Assembly: GCF_014196765.1 (NCBI RefSeq) | Contig: NZ_JACIEE010000003.1 | Coordinates: 310,001 to 374,000 of the forward strand | Source of the DNA: Mycoplana azooxidifex | GTDB taxonomy: Bacteria > Pseudomonadota > Alphaproteobacteria > Rhizobiales > Rhizobiaceae | DNA length: 64,000 nucleotides | Direction of reading: 5' to 3' | Shown here: one piece after another, positions 17,147 to 25,672 of the stretch | Position numbering within the stretch: the stretch's first letter is position 1 | Layout of the letters: each line of letters opens with the position of its first letter | The notes under the pieces: model-generated | Database searches by the model: none | The model's input: the letters and a program-made list of their open reading frames with translations, nothing else | Told to the model about the DNA's origin: nothing | Translations under genes and position numbers: made by a program

Positions 17147-18583
17147 ATGAGTCTGAAATTCGGCACCAGCGGGCTGCGCGGCCTATCGATCGACCTGGAA
17201 GGCCCGCCGGCTGCACTCTACGCAACCGCATTCGCGCGTCACCTCATCGGCTCCGGCCTTGCGACCAAGGGCGACAGCCTGCTGATCGCCCGCGATTTCC
17301 GCCCGTCGAGCCCGGCCATCGCCGCCATCGCCGCCGGCGCCATCGAGCGTGCCGGGCTCACGCCCATCGATTGCGGCACGATCCCCACGCCTGCGCTGGC
17401 GCTTCTCGGCATGAAGCGTGGCGTCGCCAGCCTGATGGTGACCGGGTCGCATATCCCCGCCGATCGCAACGGCATCAAGTTCTACCGGCCCGACGGAGAG
17501 ATCGGCAAGGCGGACGAGGCAGCGATCACCCGCATCGCAGATGCGCTCTCGGCGGCGGGTGAACAGATCGATGCCACGCCTGTCTCCTCAGCCGATGCTT
17601 CTGCAGAGGCGGAGGCACTGTTCCTGGCGCGCTATGAGGGACTTCTTGCGCCGGACGCACTGAAGGGCAAGCGGATCGGCGTCTATCAGCACAGCACGGT
17701 CGCGCGCGACCTGTTCCTCACCGTGCTCGCCGCTTTCGGTGCCGACTGCGTGCCGCTCGGTCGCTCGCAGACCTTCATCCCGGTCGATACCGAGGCCGTC
17801 CCGGCGGAGACCGTCGAGATTCTGCAGCGCTGGGCAGCCGAACACGGCCTCGACGCGATCGTTTCGGCCGATGGCGACGGCGACCGGCCGCTCGTCACCG
17901 ACGAGACCGGCACGCCGCTGCGCGGCGACCTGCTCGGCCTGATCACCGCCAACTTCCTGAACGCGGATGTTGTGGCAACGCCGGTGACCTCCAATTCCGG
18001 GATCGAGGTGGCGGGCGCCTTCAAAGTCCTGCGCACCCGCGTCGGCTCGCCCTTCGTGATCGCGGCCATGGACGAAGCCGTGACCGGCGGCGCGAAGGCC
18101 GTCGTCGGCTTCGAAGCGAACGGCGGCACGCTGACCGGAACGACCTGCTCCGCTAACGGCGCGACACTCACAGCCCTTCCGACCCGTGACAGCTTCCTGC
18201 CGGCACTTGCCGTGCTCTCGCTCGCCGTCGAGCGCGGGCAGCCTCTGTCCGCGGTTGCCGAAAGCTTCAATCTTCCGGCCGCCGCCGCCGACCGGCTGGA
18301 AAATTTCCCGCTCGAGACGAGTGCTGCGCTGATGGCGGAATTGCGCTCGGGACCACAGGCGCTGGCTGCGTTCCTTGCGCCGATCGGCACGCCGGCTTCG
18401 AGCAGCGACATCGACGGGCTCAGGGTGGCGCTGGAGGACGCAAGCATCATCCACTTCCGCCCCTCCGGCAACGCGCCGGAAATGCGCTGCTATGTCGAGG
18501 CCGCCGACGAGACCGCCGCCAACGCGCTTCTTGCACAGGGGCTCGGGCTCATCCGCACCTGGGCCTCACGGCGCAACGCGTAG
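17147..18583 (+). CDS. Phosphomannomutase (NoeK-like phosphohexomutase)
   Basis: 478-residue alpha-D-phosphohexomutase interconverting hexose 6- and 1-phosphates, probably mannose, for nucleotide-sugar and polysaccharide synthesis. The four family loops are present. The phosphoserine loop is 'TGSHIPADRNG' with S101. The Mg loop is 'DGDGDRP' (242-248). The sugar loop is 'GFEANGG'. The phosphate loop near the C-terminus is 'RPSGNAPEMR'. The 'TGSH' loop is that of the NoeK-type mutases of rhizobia. The ATG at 17147 has GGAG six bases upstream (17137-17140); an in-frame TTG at 17135 overlaps that site and is less likely. Specificity for mannose over glucose is inferred. Confidence 0.9.
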   Translation: MSLKFGTSGLRGLSIDLEGPPAALYATAFARHLIGSGLATKGDSLLIARDFRPSSPAIAAIAAGAIERAGLTPIDCGTIPTPALALLGMKRGVASLMVTGSHIPADRNGIKFYRPDGEIGKADEAAITRIADALSAAGEQIDATPVSSADASAEAEALFLARYEGLLAPDALKGKRIGVYQHSTVARDLFLTVLAAFGADCVPLGRSQTFIPVDTEAVPAETVEILQRWAAEHGLDAIVSADGDGDRPLVTDETGTPLRGDLLGLITANFLNADVVATPVTSNSGIEVAGAFKVLRTRVGSPFVIAAMDEAVTGGAKAVVGFEANGGTLTGTTCSANGATLTALPTRDSFLPALAVLSLAVERGQPLSAVAESFNLPAAAADRLENFPLETSAALMAELRSGPQALAAFLAPIGTPASSSDIDGLRVALEDASIIHFRPSGNAPEMRCYVEAADETAANALLAQGLGLIRTWASRRNA

Positions 18584-18654
18584 GCCGCGCGGGGCATAGA
18601 CAGGGGAGAAATGCTGCAAAAGCACATGCCGTTGCAAAAACTTCAAAAACCCAG

Positions 18655-18683
18655 TTGACACCAACGGCATCGCCCCGTACATC
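18655..18683 (+). promoter_or_regulatory. Promoter of tRNA-Leu
   Basis: TTGACA at 18655-18660, a 17-nt spacer, then TACATC at 18678-18683. Transcription would start about 7 nt downstream, just 3-4 nt before the mature tRNA 5' end at 18694. Spacing is ideal, and the form fits the rhizobial housekeeping consensus. Confidence 0.75.
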
Positions 18684-18693
18684 CGCGTCCGTC

Positions 18694-18780
18694 GCCCAGA
18701 TGGCGGAATTGGTAGACGCGCCAGCTTCAGGTGCTGGTACTCGAAAGGGTGTGGAGGTTCGAGTCCTCTTCTGGGCACCA
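18694..18780 (+). tRNA. tRNA-Leu (anticodon CAG)
   Basis: 87-nt class II tRNA. The acceptor stem GCCCAGA pairs with the TCTGGGC before the ACCA end, and CCA is encoded (18778-18780). The anticodon stem CCAGC/GCTGG (18721-18725, 18733-18737) closes the loop TTCAGGT with anticodon CAG at 18728-18730, reading CUG leucine codons. A long variable arm follows, then the T arm with 'GGTTCGAGTCC'. It is flanked by its own promoter and terminator, so it is a single-gene unit. No integrase or duplicated 3' end nearby suggests use as an attachment site. Confidence 0.97.
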
Positions 18781-18822
18781 TTCCTTCTCCGAAGACGTTT
18801 CCGGACGTCGCATATCGGATTG

Positions 18823-18849
18823 AAAAACCCCGGTTTTCCGGGGTTTTTT
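18823..18849 (+). terminator. Terminator after tRNA-Leu
   Basis: Stem 18823-18833 with 18838-18848, loop TTTT, followed by a run of six T (18844-18849). It ends the tRNA transcript. The stem is A-rich on its 5' side, so it also has a T tract when read from the minus strand and may act bidirectionally, closing the convergent pccR transcript that ends at 18890. Confidence 0.9.
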
Positions 18850-18889
18850 CGTTTCCGGCGTTCTGTCAGTCGCTATTTTCGCAAAAGCC

Positions 18890-20305
18890 TCAGCTCTCCA
18901 GCTCGTAGGGCACGATCCGGCGCACGTGATGATCGACGTGCAGGCGGCGCTTGAAGGGCGGGACGGCGCGGCTGGCGCAGTTGGCGCGCTCGCAGATGCG
19001 GCAGGAGATACCGATCGGGGCGAAGGCGCCGGCATTTTCCAGGTCGAGATCGTCGGCATAGACGAAGGCGCGGGCGTAGGAGATCTCGCAGCCGAGCGCC
19101 AGCGCATATTCCGGGCGCGCGGCACGGAAGCCGCCGCTCCCCTTCGAGGCGTGGGTGGCCAGACAGAGGTAGCGCACGCCGTCGGGCGTTTCGGCGAGCT
19201 GGCGCAGGATGCGGCCGGGGCGCTCGAACGCCTCGTGGGCGTTCCAGAGCGGACAGGCGGCCCCGAAGCGGGCGAACTGGAATTTCGCCGCGCTGTGGCG
19301 CTTGGTGATGTTGCCGGCGCGGTCGATGCGGGCAAAGAAGATCGGCACGCCCTTGAGCCCCGGCCGTTGCAGCGTGCTGAGACGATGGCAGACCTGCTCG
19401 ATCGAGGCGCCGAAGCGGGCGGCCAGCAATTCCAGGTCGTGGCGCAGTTCCTGTGCCGCCTGGAGAAAGGCGCCATAGGGCAGGAGCAGCGCGCCGGCGA
19501 CATAGTTCTCCAGACCCATGCGACAGATTTCCATCGCTTCCTCCGAGCGAAACCCGGCGCCCTGCACCACGGTATCGATCTCGCGGGGCGCCTGCAATTG
19601 CGCGATCTGCAACGCCAGCTGGAAGTCGCGGGTCGGGGCTGCGGCATAGGGATTGATCGTCAGCACGCGCGCCTGCGGATCGTAGCGGCGGATCGCATCG
19701 TCTCCGGCCACGCCGCGCGCGAGCCGGACGCCGAAGGCCTTGTCCAGATGCTCCGCCAGCGCCGCATGATTGTCGCCGCGGCCGATGCCGAGATCGCCCG
19801 CCAGCCGCTCGGCCACAAGGTCGAGTTCGTGGATGTAGTTGTCGACGAAATGGAAGAAATCGCGCACTTCCTCGTAAGGCGTCGTCTCTGCCGGGCCGCC
19901 GGCGCGGCCGAGCGTGGCGTCGAGGCTTGCCAGCCGCTCACTGCTGCGGCGATAGGCCTGGTGGCAGGCGATCAGCGCGTGCGCCAGCCCCGGCGCATTC
20001 TGGGTGACGAGCTTCAGCTCCTGCAGGCTCGGCGTATAGGTCTCGAACAGCGGGTCCGTCAGCGCCTCGGACAGCGCCGACAGCAACCGGTCGTTCTCGC
20101 CCACGGAGAGCTCCGCGATGTCGAGGCGGAACTTGTCGGCGAGCGCCAGGAGGACCGCGGCGGAGACGGGGCGCTGGTTGTTCTCGATCTGGTTCAGGTA
20201 GCTGGTGGAAATGCCGATTCGCTCGGCGAACTGGCTCTGCGTCGTGCCGCTCGCCAGCCTGAGATCGCGGACCTTGCGGCCGATGAAGAGTTTGCCGATC
20301 GCCAT
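18890..20305 (-). CDS. pccR: Short-chain acyl-CoA responsive regulator, PccR/ScfR family
   Basis: 471-residue XRE regulator of the ScfR group. An N-terminal Cro/C1 helix-turn-helix ('[23 protein letters not shown]', about 21-43) is followed by an ImmA/IrrE-like middle domain. The C-terminal DUF2083-type domain carries Cys residues ('[15 protein letters not shown]' near the end). Family members sense acyl-CoA thioesters; PccR of Rhodobacter sphaeroides controls pccB and mcm. Here it is divergent from pccB, with pccA and mcm following, so the same job is strongly implied. The HTH is encoded at the 5' end close to a TTTGCAAA site 12 nt before its start codon, which suggests autoregulation. Confidence 0.9.
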   Translation of the reverse strand: MAIGKLFIGRKVRDLRLASGTTQSQFAERIGISTSYLNQIENNQRPVSAAVLLALADKFRLDIAELSVGENDRLLSALSEALTDPLFETYTPSLQELKLVTQNAPGLAHALIACHQAYRRSSERLASLDATLGRAGGPAETTPYEEVRDFFHFVDNYIHELDLVAERLAGDLGIGRGDNHAALAEHLDKAFGVRLARGVAGDDAIRRYDPQARVLTINPYAAAPTRDFQLALQIAQLQAPREIDTVVQGAGFRSEEAMEICRMGLENYVAGALLLPYGAFLQAAQELRHDLELLAARFGASIEQVCHRLSTLQRPGLKGVPIFFARIDRAGNITKRHSAAKFQFARFGAACPLWNAHEAFERPGRILRQLAETPDGVRYLCLATHASKGSGGFRAARPEYALALGCEISYARAFVYADDLDLENAGAFAPIGISCRICERANCASRAVPPFKRRLHVDHHVRRIVPYELES

Positions 20306-20316
20306 GCTTCACCGTG

Positions 20317-20324
20317 TTTGCAAA
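20317..20324. promoter_or_regulatory. TTTGCAAA palindrome, candidate PccR operator
   Basis: Perfect 8-bp palindrome TTTGCAAA in the 131-nt region between pccR and pccB. Partial copies follow on the pccB side (TTCGCA, TTTTGC, ATTTGCG within 20325-20367). PccR-type regulators are reported to recognise TTTGCAAA-like repeats. The full site lies 12 nt before the pccR start and about 110 nt before pccB, a position suited to repressing pccR itself and controlling pccB. A second perfect copy is not present. Confidence 0.6.
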
Positions 20325-20436
20325 TTCGCATTTTCAATTTTGCTTTTTTATATTGCCACATTTGCGCCTGTTCAACTGTTTTCAAGCGGACAATATCGGC
20401 ATAATGCGCGCTCACACAGTTGCAGAGGGAGTGACG

Positions 20437-21969
20437 ATGCGCCCGATACTCGAGCAGTTGCAGGCCCGGCGCGATGAGGCCTATCTCGGCGGTGGCGAGC
20501 GGCGGATCGACGCCCAGCACGGCAAGGGCAAGCTGACGGCGCGCGAGCGCCTGGAGGTGTTGCTCGATGCCGGCTCGTTCGAGGAATACGACATGTACGT
20601 GACCCACCGCGCGGTGGATTTCGGCATGGCGGGGCAGAAGATCGCCGGCGACGGCGTGGTGACCGGCTGGGGCACGATCAACGGCAGGCAGGTCTACGTC
20701 TTCTCCCAGGATTTCACCGTGCTCGGCGGCTCGCTGTCGGAGACACATGCGCAGAAGATCTGCAAGATCATGGACATGGCGGTGCGCAACGGCGCGCCGG
20801 TGATCGGGCTGAACGATTCGGGCGGGGCGCGGATCCAGGAGGGTGTCGCCTCGCTTGCGGGCTACGCCGAGGTGTTCCGCCGCAACGCCGAGGCCTCCGG
20901 CGTGATCCCGCAGATCTCCGTCATCATGGGCCCCTGCGCCGGCGGCGCGGTCTATTCGCCGGCCATGACCGACTTCATCTTCATGGTGCGGGATTCCTCC
21001 TACATGTTCGTCACCGGCCCGGACGTGGTGAAGACAGTGACGAACGAGATCGTCACGGCCGAGGAGCTCGGTGGCGCGGGCACGCATACGAGAAAATCCT
21101 CGGTCGCCGACGGCGCCTACGAGAACGACATCGAGACGCTGGAGAACGTGCGGCTCCTGTTCGACTTCCTGCCGCTGAACAACCGCGAGAAGCCGCCCGT
21201 CCGCCCGTTCCACGACGATCCGGCGCGGCTGGAGGCGCGGCTCGACACGCTGATCCCGGACACATCCAGCAAGCCCTACGACATGAAGGAGCTGATCCTC
21301 GCCGTTGCCGACGAGGGCGATTTCTTCGAGCTGCAGGAGAATTTCGCCAGGAACATCATCACCGGCTTCATCCGGCTGGAGGGCCAGACGGTCGGCGTCG
21401 TCGCCAACCAGCCGATGGTACTGGCCGGGTGCCTCGACATCGACTCATCGCGCAAGGCGGCGAAGTTCGTCCGCTTCTGCGACGCCTTCAACATTCCGCT
21501 TTTGACGCTGGTGGATGTGCCCGGCTTCCTGCCGGGCGTGGCCCAGGAATATGGCGGCGTCATCAAGCACGGCGCCAAGCTCCTGTTCGCCTATTCCCAG
21601 GCGACCGTGCCGATGGTGACGCTGATCACGCGGAAGGCCTATGGCGGCGCCTATGACGTGATGGCGTCGAAGCATATCGGCGCGGACATCAACTACGCCT
21701 GGCCGACCGCCGAGATCGCCGTGATGGGCGCCAAGGGTGCTACCGAGATCCTCTACCGCTCGGAGCTCGGCGATCCGGAAAAGATCGCGGCGCGCACGCA
21801 GGAATACGAGGAGCGCTTCGCCAACCCCTTCGTCGCCGCCGAGCGCGGCTTCATCGACGAGGTGATCATGCCGCATTCCTCGCGCAAGCGGATCGCGCGG
21901 GCGTTTGCGAGCCTGCGGAACAAGCAGGTGGATACGCGGTGGCGCAAGCACGATACGATACCGTTGTGA
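20437..21969 (+). CDS. pccB: Propionyl-CoA carboxylase beta chain
   Basis: 510-residue carboxyltransferase subunit that moves CO2 from biotin to propionyl-CoA to give methylmalonyl-CoA. It has the two crotonase-like carboxyltransferase halves. The N half has '[21 protein letters not shown]' and '[20 protein letters not shown]'; the C half has '[26 protein letters not shown]' and '[13 protein letters not shown]'. Length and motifs match PccB better than AccD or methylcrotonyl-CoA carboxylase. I start at 20437, where AGAGGGAG lies 5-6 nt upstream; the frame is open further upstream, but that part has non-coding character. It forms the holoenzyme with PccA from 22366. Confidence 0.96.
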   Translation: MRPILEQLQARRDEAYLGGGERRIDAQHGKGKLTARERLEVLLDAGSFEEYDMYVTHRAVDFGMAGQKIAGDGVVTGWGTINGRQVYVFSQDFTVLGGSLSETHAQKICKIMDMAVRNGAPVIGLNDSGGARIQEGVASLAGYAEVFRRNAEASGVIPQISVIMGPCAGGAVYSPAMTDFIFMVRDSSYMFVTGPDVVKTVTNEIVTAEELGGAGTHTRKSSVADGAYENDIETLENVRLLFDFLPLNNREKPPVRPFHDDPARLEARLDTLIPDTSSKPYDMKELILAVADEGDFFELQENFARNIITGFIRLEGQTVGVVANQPMVLAGCLDIDSSRKAAKFVRFCDAFNIPLLTLVDVPGFLPGVAQEYGGVIKHGAKLLFAYSQATVPMVTLITRKAYGGAYDVMASKHIGADINYAWPTAEIAVMGAKGATEILYRSELGDPEKIAARTQEYEERFANPFVAAERGFIDEVIMPHSSRKRIARAFASLRNKQVDTRWRKHDTIPL

Positions 21970-21985
21970 GGGAAGATCAGAATCG

Positions 21986-22363
21986 ATGAGCAAGCTTCCC
22001 GACATGACGAAGCATCGTGGTTTCCCGTCCGGCATGCCGGGTACGGGTGTCCAGTTCACCATCCGCCGCGCCAATCCCAAAGGCGTGACACCGCTCAAGG
22101 CGCTGCCCCGTCGCGCCCGGCCGGGAACGGCCGAGCACACGATCGATGCAGCCTTCCTGCATGCGCTCTGGCACCACTTCGGATCGGAACCGTTCGAGCG
22201 CGGCAATCTCGATGCGGCGCGGCTGAACCTGCTCTTCGGACGCGAGGTGGTGGCGGCAGACCCGGATTTCGACCCGACCTCCTACGAGGCCTTGCTCGTG
22301 ATCGACGAGAAGGTGGCCCGCGCCTCCTTCCCGGAATCGTTTGAAGACGTGATGGAGATCTAG
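21986..22363 (+). CDS. Conserved hypothetical protein within the pcc operon
   Basis: 125-residue soluble protein between pccB and pccA, with no signal peptide or membrane segment. It contains 'MPGTGVQFTIRRANPKGVTPLKALPRRARPG' near residues 14-44 (basic) and an acidic C-terminal half ('ADPDFDPTSYEALLVIDEK'). No family was recognised. It starts 16 nt after the pccB stop and ends 2 nt before the pccA start codon, so it is surely co-transcribed and likely coupled with pccA. The placement suggests a role in carboxylase assembly or regulation, but there is no direct evidence. Confidence 0.75.
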   Translation: MSKLPDMTKHRGFPSGMPGTGVQFTIRRANPKGVTPLKALPRRARPGTAEHTIDAAFLHALWHHFGSEPFERGNLDAARLNLLFGREVVAADPDFDPTSYEALLVIDEKVARASFPESFEDVMEI

Positions 22364-22365
22364 CC

Positions 22366-24372
22366 TTGGCGATCACGAAAATCCTCATTGCCAACCGTGG
22401 CGAGATCGCCTGCCGGGTCATCAAGACGGCGCGCAAGATGGGTATTGCGACCGTCGCCGTCTTTTCGGATGCCGATCGCGATGCGCTGCATGTGCAGATG
22501 GCCGACGAGGCGGTGCATATCGGGCCGGCGCCGTCGAACCAGTCCTACATCGTCATCGACAATATCCTCGAAGCGATCCGGCAGACGGGCGCGGATGCGG
22601 TGCATCCCGGCTACGGCTTTCTTTCGGAGAACGCAGCCTTCGCGCAGGCGCTGGAGAAGGAGGGCGTGACCTTCATCGGCCCACCGGTCGGCGCGATCCA
22701 GGCGATGGGGGACAAGATCACGTCGAAGAAGCTCGCCGCCGAAGCGGGTGTCTCCACCGTGCCCGGCCATATGGGCCTGATCGAGGACGCCGACGAGGCG
22801 GTGACGATCGCTTCCTCGATCGGCTACCCGGTGATGATCAAGGCATCCGCCGGCGGCGGCGGCAAGGGCATGCGGATTGCCTGGAACGACCAGGAGGCGC
22901 GCGAGGGCTTCCAGTCGTCCAAGAACGAGGCGAAGAACTCGTTCGGCGACGACCGCATCTTCATCGAGAAGTTCGTCACCCAGCCGCGCCATATCGAGAT
23001 CCAGGTTCTGGGCGACCGGCACGGCAACACGCTCTATCTCGGCGAGCGCGAATGCTCGATCCAGCGGCGGAACCAGAAGGTGATCGAGGAAGCGCCCTCG
23101 CCGTTCCTCGACGAGACGACGCGCCGGGCCATGGGCGAGCAGGCGGTGGCGCTTGCGAAGGCCGTCGGCTACCACTCGGCGGGCACGGTCGAGTTCATCG
23201 TCGACGGCGACCGGAACTTCTACTTCCTCGAAATGAACACGCGGCTGCAGGTGGAGCACCCGGTCACCGAGCTCGTCACCGGCATCGACCTGGTCGAGCA
23301 GATGATCAACGTGGCGTCCGGCGAGACACTGTCCTTCAGGCAGGACGACGTGAAGCTGGACGGCTGGGCGATCGAAAGCCGGCTCTATGCCGAGGATCCC
23401 TACCGCAACTTCCTGCCCTCCATCGGTCGACTGACGCGCTACCGCCCGCCGGCGGAGGGGCGGCACGCCGACGGCACCGTCGTGCGCAACGATACCGGCG
23501 TCACCGAGGGCGGCGAGATCTCGATGTACTACGATCCGATGGTGGCCAAGCTCTGCAGCTGGGGACCGGACCGGACGGCCGCGGTCGAGACGATGGCCCG
23601 GGCGCTGGACGATTTCGAGGTGGAGGGCATCGGCCACAACCTGCCCTTCCTGTCGGCGGTGATGCGTAATGACCGTTTTCGCGAAGGGCGGCTGACCACG
23701 GCCTTCATCGCCGAGGAATTTCCGGACGGCTTCCACGGTGTCGCCCCCGACGCCGCATCGCGCCGCAAGCTTGCCGCCGTCGCGGCCCTCGTCAACGACC
23801 GGCTGCAGCGGCGAGCGACGAAGATCTCCGGCACGATCGGCAACCATCGCCGCCGGGTCGGTGCGGACTGGGTGGTGGCGCTCGGCAGCGAGCCTGTCGC
23901 TGTCACGCTTGCACAGGAAGGCGACGCCTCGCGCATCACCTTCGACGACGGCGCGACGGTGGCGATCCGCAGCGACTGGCTGCCGGGCCAGACCCATGCG
24001 ACCTTCTTCGTCGACGAGGCGCCGATGGGCGTGAAGGTCAACAAGATCGGCTATGCGCTGCGGCTGCGCTGGGGCGGCGTGGACGTGATCGCCCGGGTGC
24101 GCGAACCGCGGGTGGCGGAACTCGCAAGGCTGATGCCGGTGAAGCTCCCGCCGGATACGTCGCGGATGCTGCTCTGCCCGATGCCGGGGCTGATCACGGC
24201 GATCGCCGTTGCCGAGGGCGACACGGTGGAAGCCGGCCAGGCGCTGGCGACGATCGAAGCGATGAAGATGGAAAACATCCTGCGCGCGGAGAAGAAGTCC
24301 GTGGTCAAGCGCGTGCCGGTTTCGGTCGGCGCCAGCTTGGCGGTGGACGAGATCATCATGGAGTTCGAGTGA
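22366..24372 (+). CDS. pccA: Propionyl-CoA carboxylase alpha chain (biotin carboxylase + BCCP)
   Basis: 668-residue biotin-dependent subunit. The biotin carboxylase domain covers about residues 1-450: ATP-grasp loop 'KASAGGGGKGM', 'ERECSIQRRNQK' and 'EMNTRLQVEHPVTE'. A linker (PccA-specific BT region) follows, then a C-terminal biotinyl domain with 'EAMKMEN', the biotin-accepting Lys being K634. It carboxylates biotin with bicarbonate and ATP and passes the group to PccB. It starts with TTG at 22366, supported by GGAG at 22354-22357 (8-nt spacing) and by the family N-terminus 'ITKILIANRGEIACR'; no in-frame ATG is near. Confidence 0.96.
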   Translation: MAITKILIANRGEIACRVIKTARKMGIATVAVFSDADRDALHVQMADEAVHIGPAPSNQSYIVIDNILEAIRQTGADAVHPGYGFLSENAAFAQALEKEGVTFIGPPVGAIQAMGDKITSKKLAAEAGVSTVPGHMGLIEDADEAVTIASSIGYPVMIKASAGGGGKGMRIAWNDQEAREGFQSSKNEAKNSFGDDRIFIEKFVTQPRHIEIQVLGDRHGNTLYLGERECSIQRRNQKVIEEAPSPFLDETTRRAMGEQAVALAKAVGYHSAGTVEFIVDGDRNFYFLEMNTRLQVEHPVTELVTGIDLVEQMINVASGETLSFRQDDVKLDGWAIESRLYAEDPYRNFLPSIGRLTRYRPPAEGRHADGTVVRNDTGVTEGGEISMYYDPMVAKLCSWGPDRTAAVETMARALDDFEVEGIGHNLPFLSAVMRNDRFREGRLTTAFIAEEFPDGFHGVAPDAASRRKLAAVAALVNDRLQRRATKISGTIGNHRRRVGADWVVALGSEPVAVTLAQEGDASRITFDDGATVAIRSDWLPGQTHATFFVDEAPMGVKVNKIGYALRLRWGGVDVIARVREPRVAELARLMPVKLPPDTSRMLLCPMPGLITAIAVAEGDTVEAGQALATIEAMKMENILRAEKKSVVKRVPVSVGASLAVDEIIMEFE

Positions 24373-24397
24373 GGGGACGATGCGTCGTCGCAGGCTG

Positions 24398-24751
24398 TCA
24401 ATCTTCCGGTTGCAAGAGACGCTTCAGCATATGACGCTGGTGATCCTGACCACCGAAGAAGACAGCGATAACGCGGATGATTTCGGCAGTGTCGTCGACA
24501 TGAAAATAGATGATCGCACGGTTCTTCGTGACGTGACGCAAGCCGGGCCTGATGTCCGGATGAAGGCTTCCCTGGTGCGGTGCGAGCGCCAGAGCCCTAA
24601 CGTCTTTCTTGAGGGCGTCCACGCGGCGAATTGCCGTCTGAAAGGCATCGGACAACGTCGCTCCGAGCGCAACATGCGAATCGACCAAATGCCTGAAGAT
24701 CAAGTTCAGATCCCGGTCATTGTCTTTGGAGCGGATGACCTTATAGGCCAT
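24398..24751 (-). CDS. parE: RelE/ParE-family toxin
   Basis: 117-residue basic protein of the RelE/ParE superfamily. The core is 'LRHVTKNRAIIYFHVDDTAEIIRVIAVFFGGQDHQRHM', with the strand-turn-strand pattern and the terminal 'R.L...' helix typical of ParE toxins. Toxins of this family poison gyrase or, in RelE, cleave mRNA on ribosomes; which applies here is not certain, but ParE is favoured by the ParD-type partner. Its start overlaps the end of the antitoxin gene by 11 bp, the usual translationally coupled arrangement. The pair lies on the minus strand between pccA and mcm. Confidence 0.88.
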   Translation of the reverse strand: MAYKVIRSKDNDRDLNLIFRHLVDSHVALGATLSDAFQTAIRRVDALKKDVRALALAPHQGSLHPDIRPGLRHVTKNRAIIYFHVDDTAEIIRVIAVFFGGQDHQRHMLKRLLQPED

Positions 24752-25010
24752 AGGCTTTTCTGTTGGCCTCGATCATCGCCGCAATCTGGCGATCACTCTC
24801 CTCCATCGTCAGAAATTCACCCTTCATGCGGTCTTCGACAAGCTGTCTCAGCGCCGCCCGCTCCGCATCCTTCAATTCGGTCTCCTCCCGCAGCAGTTCG
24901 ATGCCGCGCTGGACGACGGCACTCAGGCTCGCATAGCGCCCGTCCTCGACGAGTTTCCGCGCAAAGGCGTCCTGCTGGTCGGAAATCGATACGGAAGCTT
25001 TCACGGACAT
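24741..25010 (-). CDS. parD: ParD-family antitoxin (ribbon-helix-helix)
   Basis: 89-residue antitoxin. The N-terminal ribbon-helix-helix 'KASVSISDQQDAFARKLVEDGRYASLSAVVQRGIELL' should bind operator DNA as a dimer. An acidic helical tail, which would neutralise the toxin, ends in 'MIEANRKAYGL'. AGGAGA lies before the ATG. It precedes the toxin gene, and its promoter holds a 19-bp inverted repeat at 25035-25053, as expected for autorepression by a ParD-ParE complex. Identification of the pair is firm, activity is not tested. Confidence 0.9.
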   Translation of the reverse strand: MSVKASVSISDQQDAFARKLVEDGRYASLSAVVQRGIELLREETELKDAERAALRQLVEDRMKGEFLTMEESDRQIAAMIEANRKAYGL

Positions 25011-25034
25011 GGGGTGTCTCCTGTGTCAGCGAAA

Positions 25035-25053
25035 GATACTACCAGGTAGCATC
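25035..25053 (-). promoter_or_regulatory. parDE operator/promoter palindrome
   Basis: Nine-base arms GATACTACC and GGTAGCATC around a central A, one mismatch. Read on the minus strand, the repeat contains TAGTAT, a fair -10 element, 25 nt before the parD start. Binding of ParD or ParD-ParE here would block transcription of its own operon. Confidence 0.65.
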
Positions 25054-25556
25054 CGAATCAAACGCAGCAAAAAATTTTCGCTCCTGTTCGTCCCCGTATC
25101 CCCGACCCGGGCCTATACTGATGCCGTTCCGTCGCGGATACACCGGCAGGCGTGCCGGCGAGGCGGAGCCGGCGCGCGCATCGGGGATAGGACGCAAAGC
25201 CCCCATGCTCGGGTCCGCGGAGGATGGTTTCACTCCGACTGGGGGAGGGAGCGGGATGTTTGTCGGACTGACATCCTGCTTTCCATCCCGGAGGGTGCAC
25301 CGCAACCGCCTGTCGCGATCTTCGGACGCGGCCGGCACCGGTTCGGCGCACAGGATGCGGGGCCGCACCGTGCGCGTTCGAGGGGCTTTAAACCCGGACG
25401 CACGGCGCAGGTGGAAGACGAGGCCTAAAGGCAGTCATGGCCCGGGCATCGTAAGCCTGAGAGCGTGCATGACACCCTCGATCGAGGGGCACGCCACTGT
25501 TCCCACAAACCCCGCCGATCACGGACGAAGCCGAGGCCGCGGATATAAACCGCCGA

Positions 25557-25616
25557 ACGGGGCGCTGAGAGGTGTCACTTTTATACCAATATACGAGGCA
25601 GCTTTCAGCGCCCCGT
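25557..25616 (+). repeat. 12-bp inverted repeat with 36-nt loop upstream of mcm
   Basis: Perfect arms ACGGGGCGCTGA (25557-25568) and TCAGCGCCCCGT (25605-25616) enclose an AT-richer 36-nt loop with TATACC and ATATAC. It ends 75 nt before the mcm start. It could be an RNA hairpin of the mcm leader or a small mobile palindromic element. No T tract follows, so it is not a terminator. Confidence 0.6.
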
Positions 25617-25660
25617 CCGCAGTCCATATTGATCACCACGGCGCTTTCGGGCGCGCGTGA

Positions 25661-25672
25661 ACGCGATCGCGT
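25661..25672. promoter_or_regulatory. 12-bp palindrome just before the mcm ribosome site
   Basis: ACGCGATCGCGT is a perfect 12-bp palindrome 4 nt before the AGGAGGAG ribosome-binding site (25677-25684) and 18 nt before the GTG start of mcm. It is a candidate protein site or small hairpin; no regulator can be named from it, and it does not resemble TTTGCAAA. Confidence 0.35.

Noticed and set aside
18613-18640. Two TGCAAAA copies upstream of tRNA-Leu as PccR sites
   Set aside because: They are direct, not palindromic, are far from any pcc promoter and next to an independent tRNA unit.
18694-18849. tRNA-Leu as an integration site
   Set aside because: No integrase, no duplicated 3' tRNA end and no change in composition on either side.
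20314-20436. Upstream extension of pccB (41 extra codons)
   Set aside because: It would cover the TTTGCAAA site and an AT-rich promoter region, and the extra residues do not belong to the carboxyltransferase family; ATG 20437 has a good ribosome site.
25190-25201. GGACGCAAAGCC resembling a block of the c-di-GMP-I riboswitch
   Set aside because: The matching GGGCAAACC block and the downstream GGTAGC/tetraloop-receptor part are missing, and the spacing does not fit. Kept only as a note in the mcm leader.
25453-25485. CTGAGAG plus ACACCCT resembling a TPP riboswitch
   Set aside because: The essential second thi-box half (AACCTGATC) and the pairing are absent, and the downstream gene is not thiamin-related.
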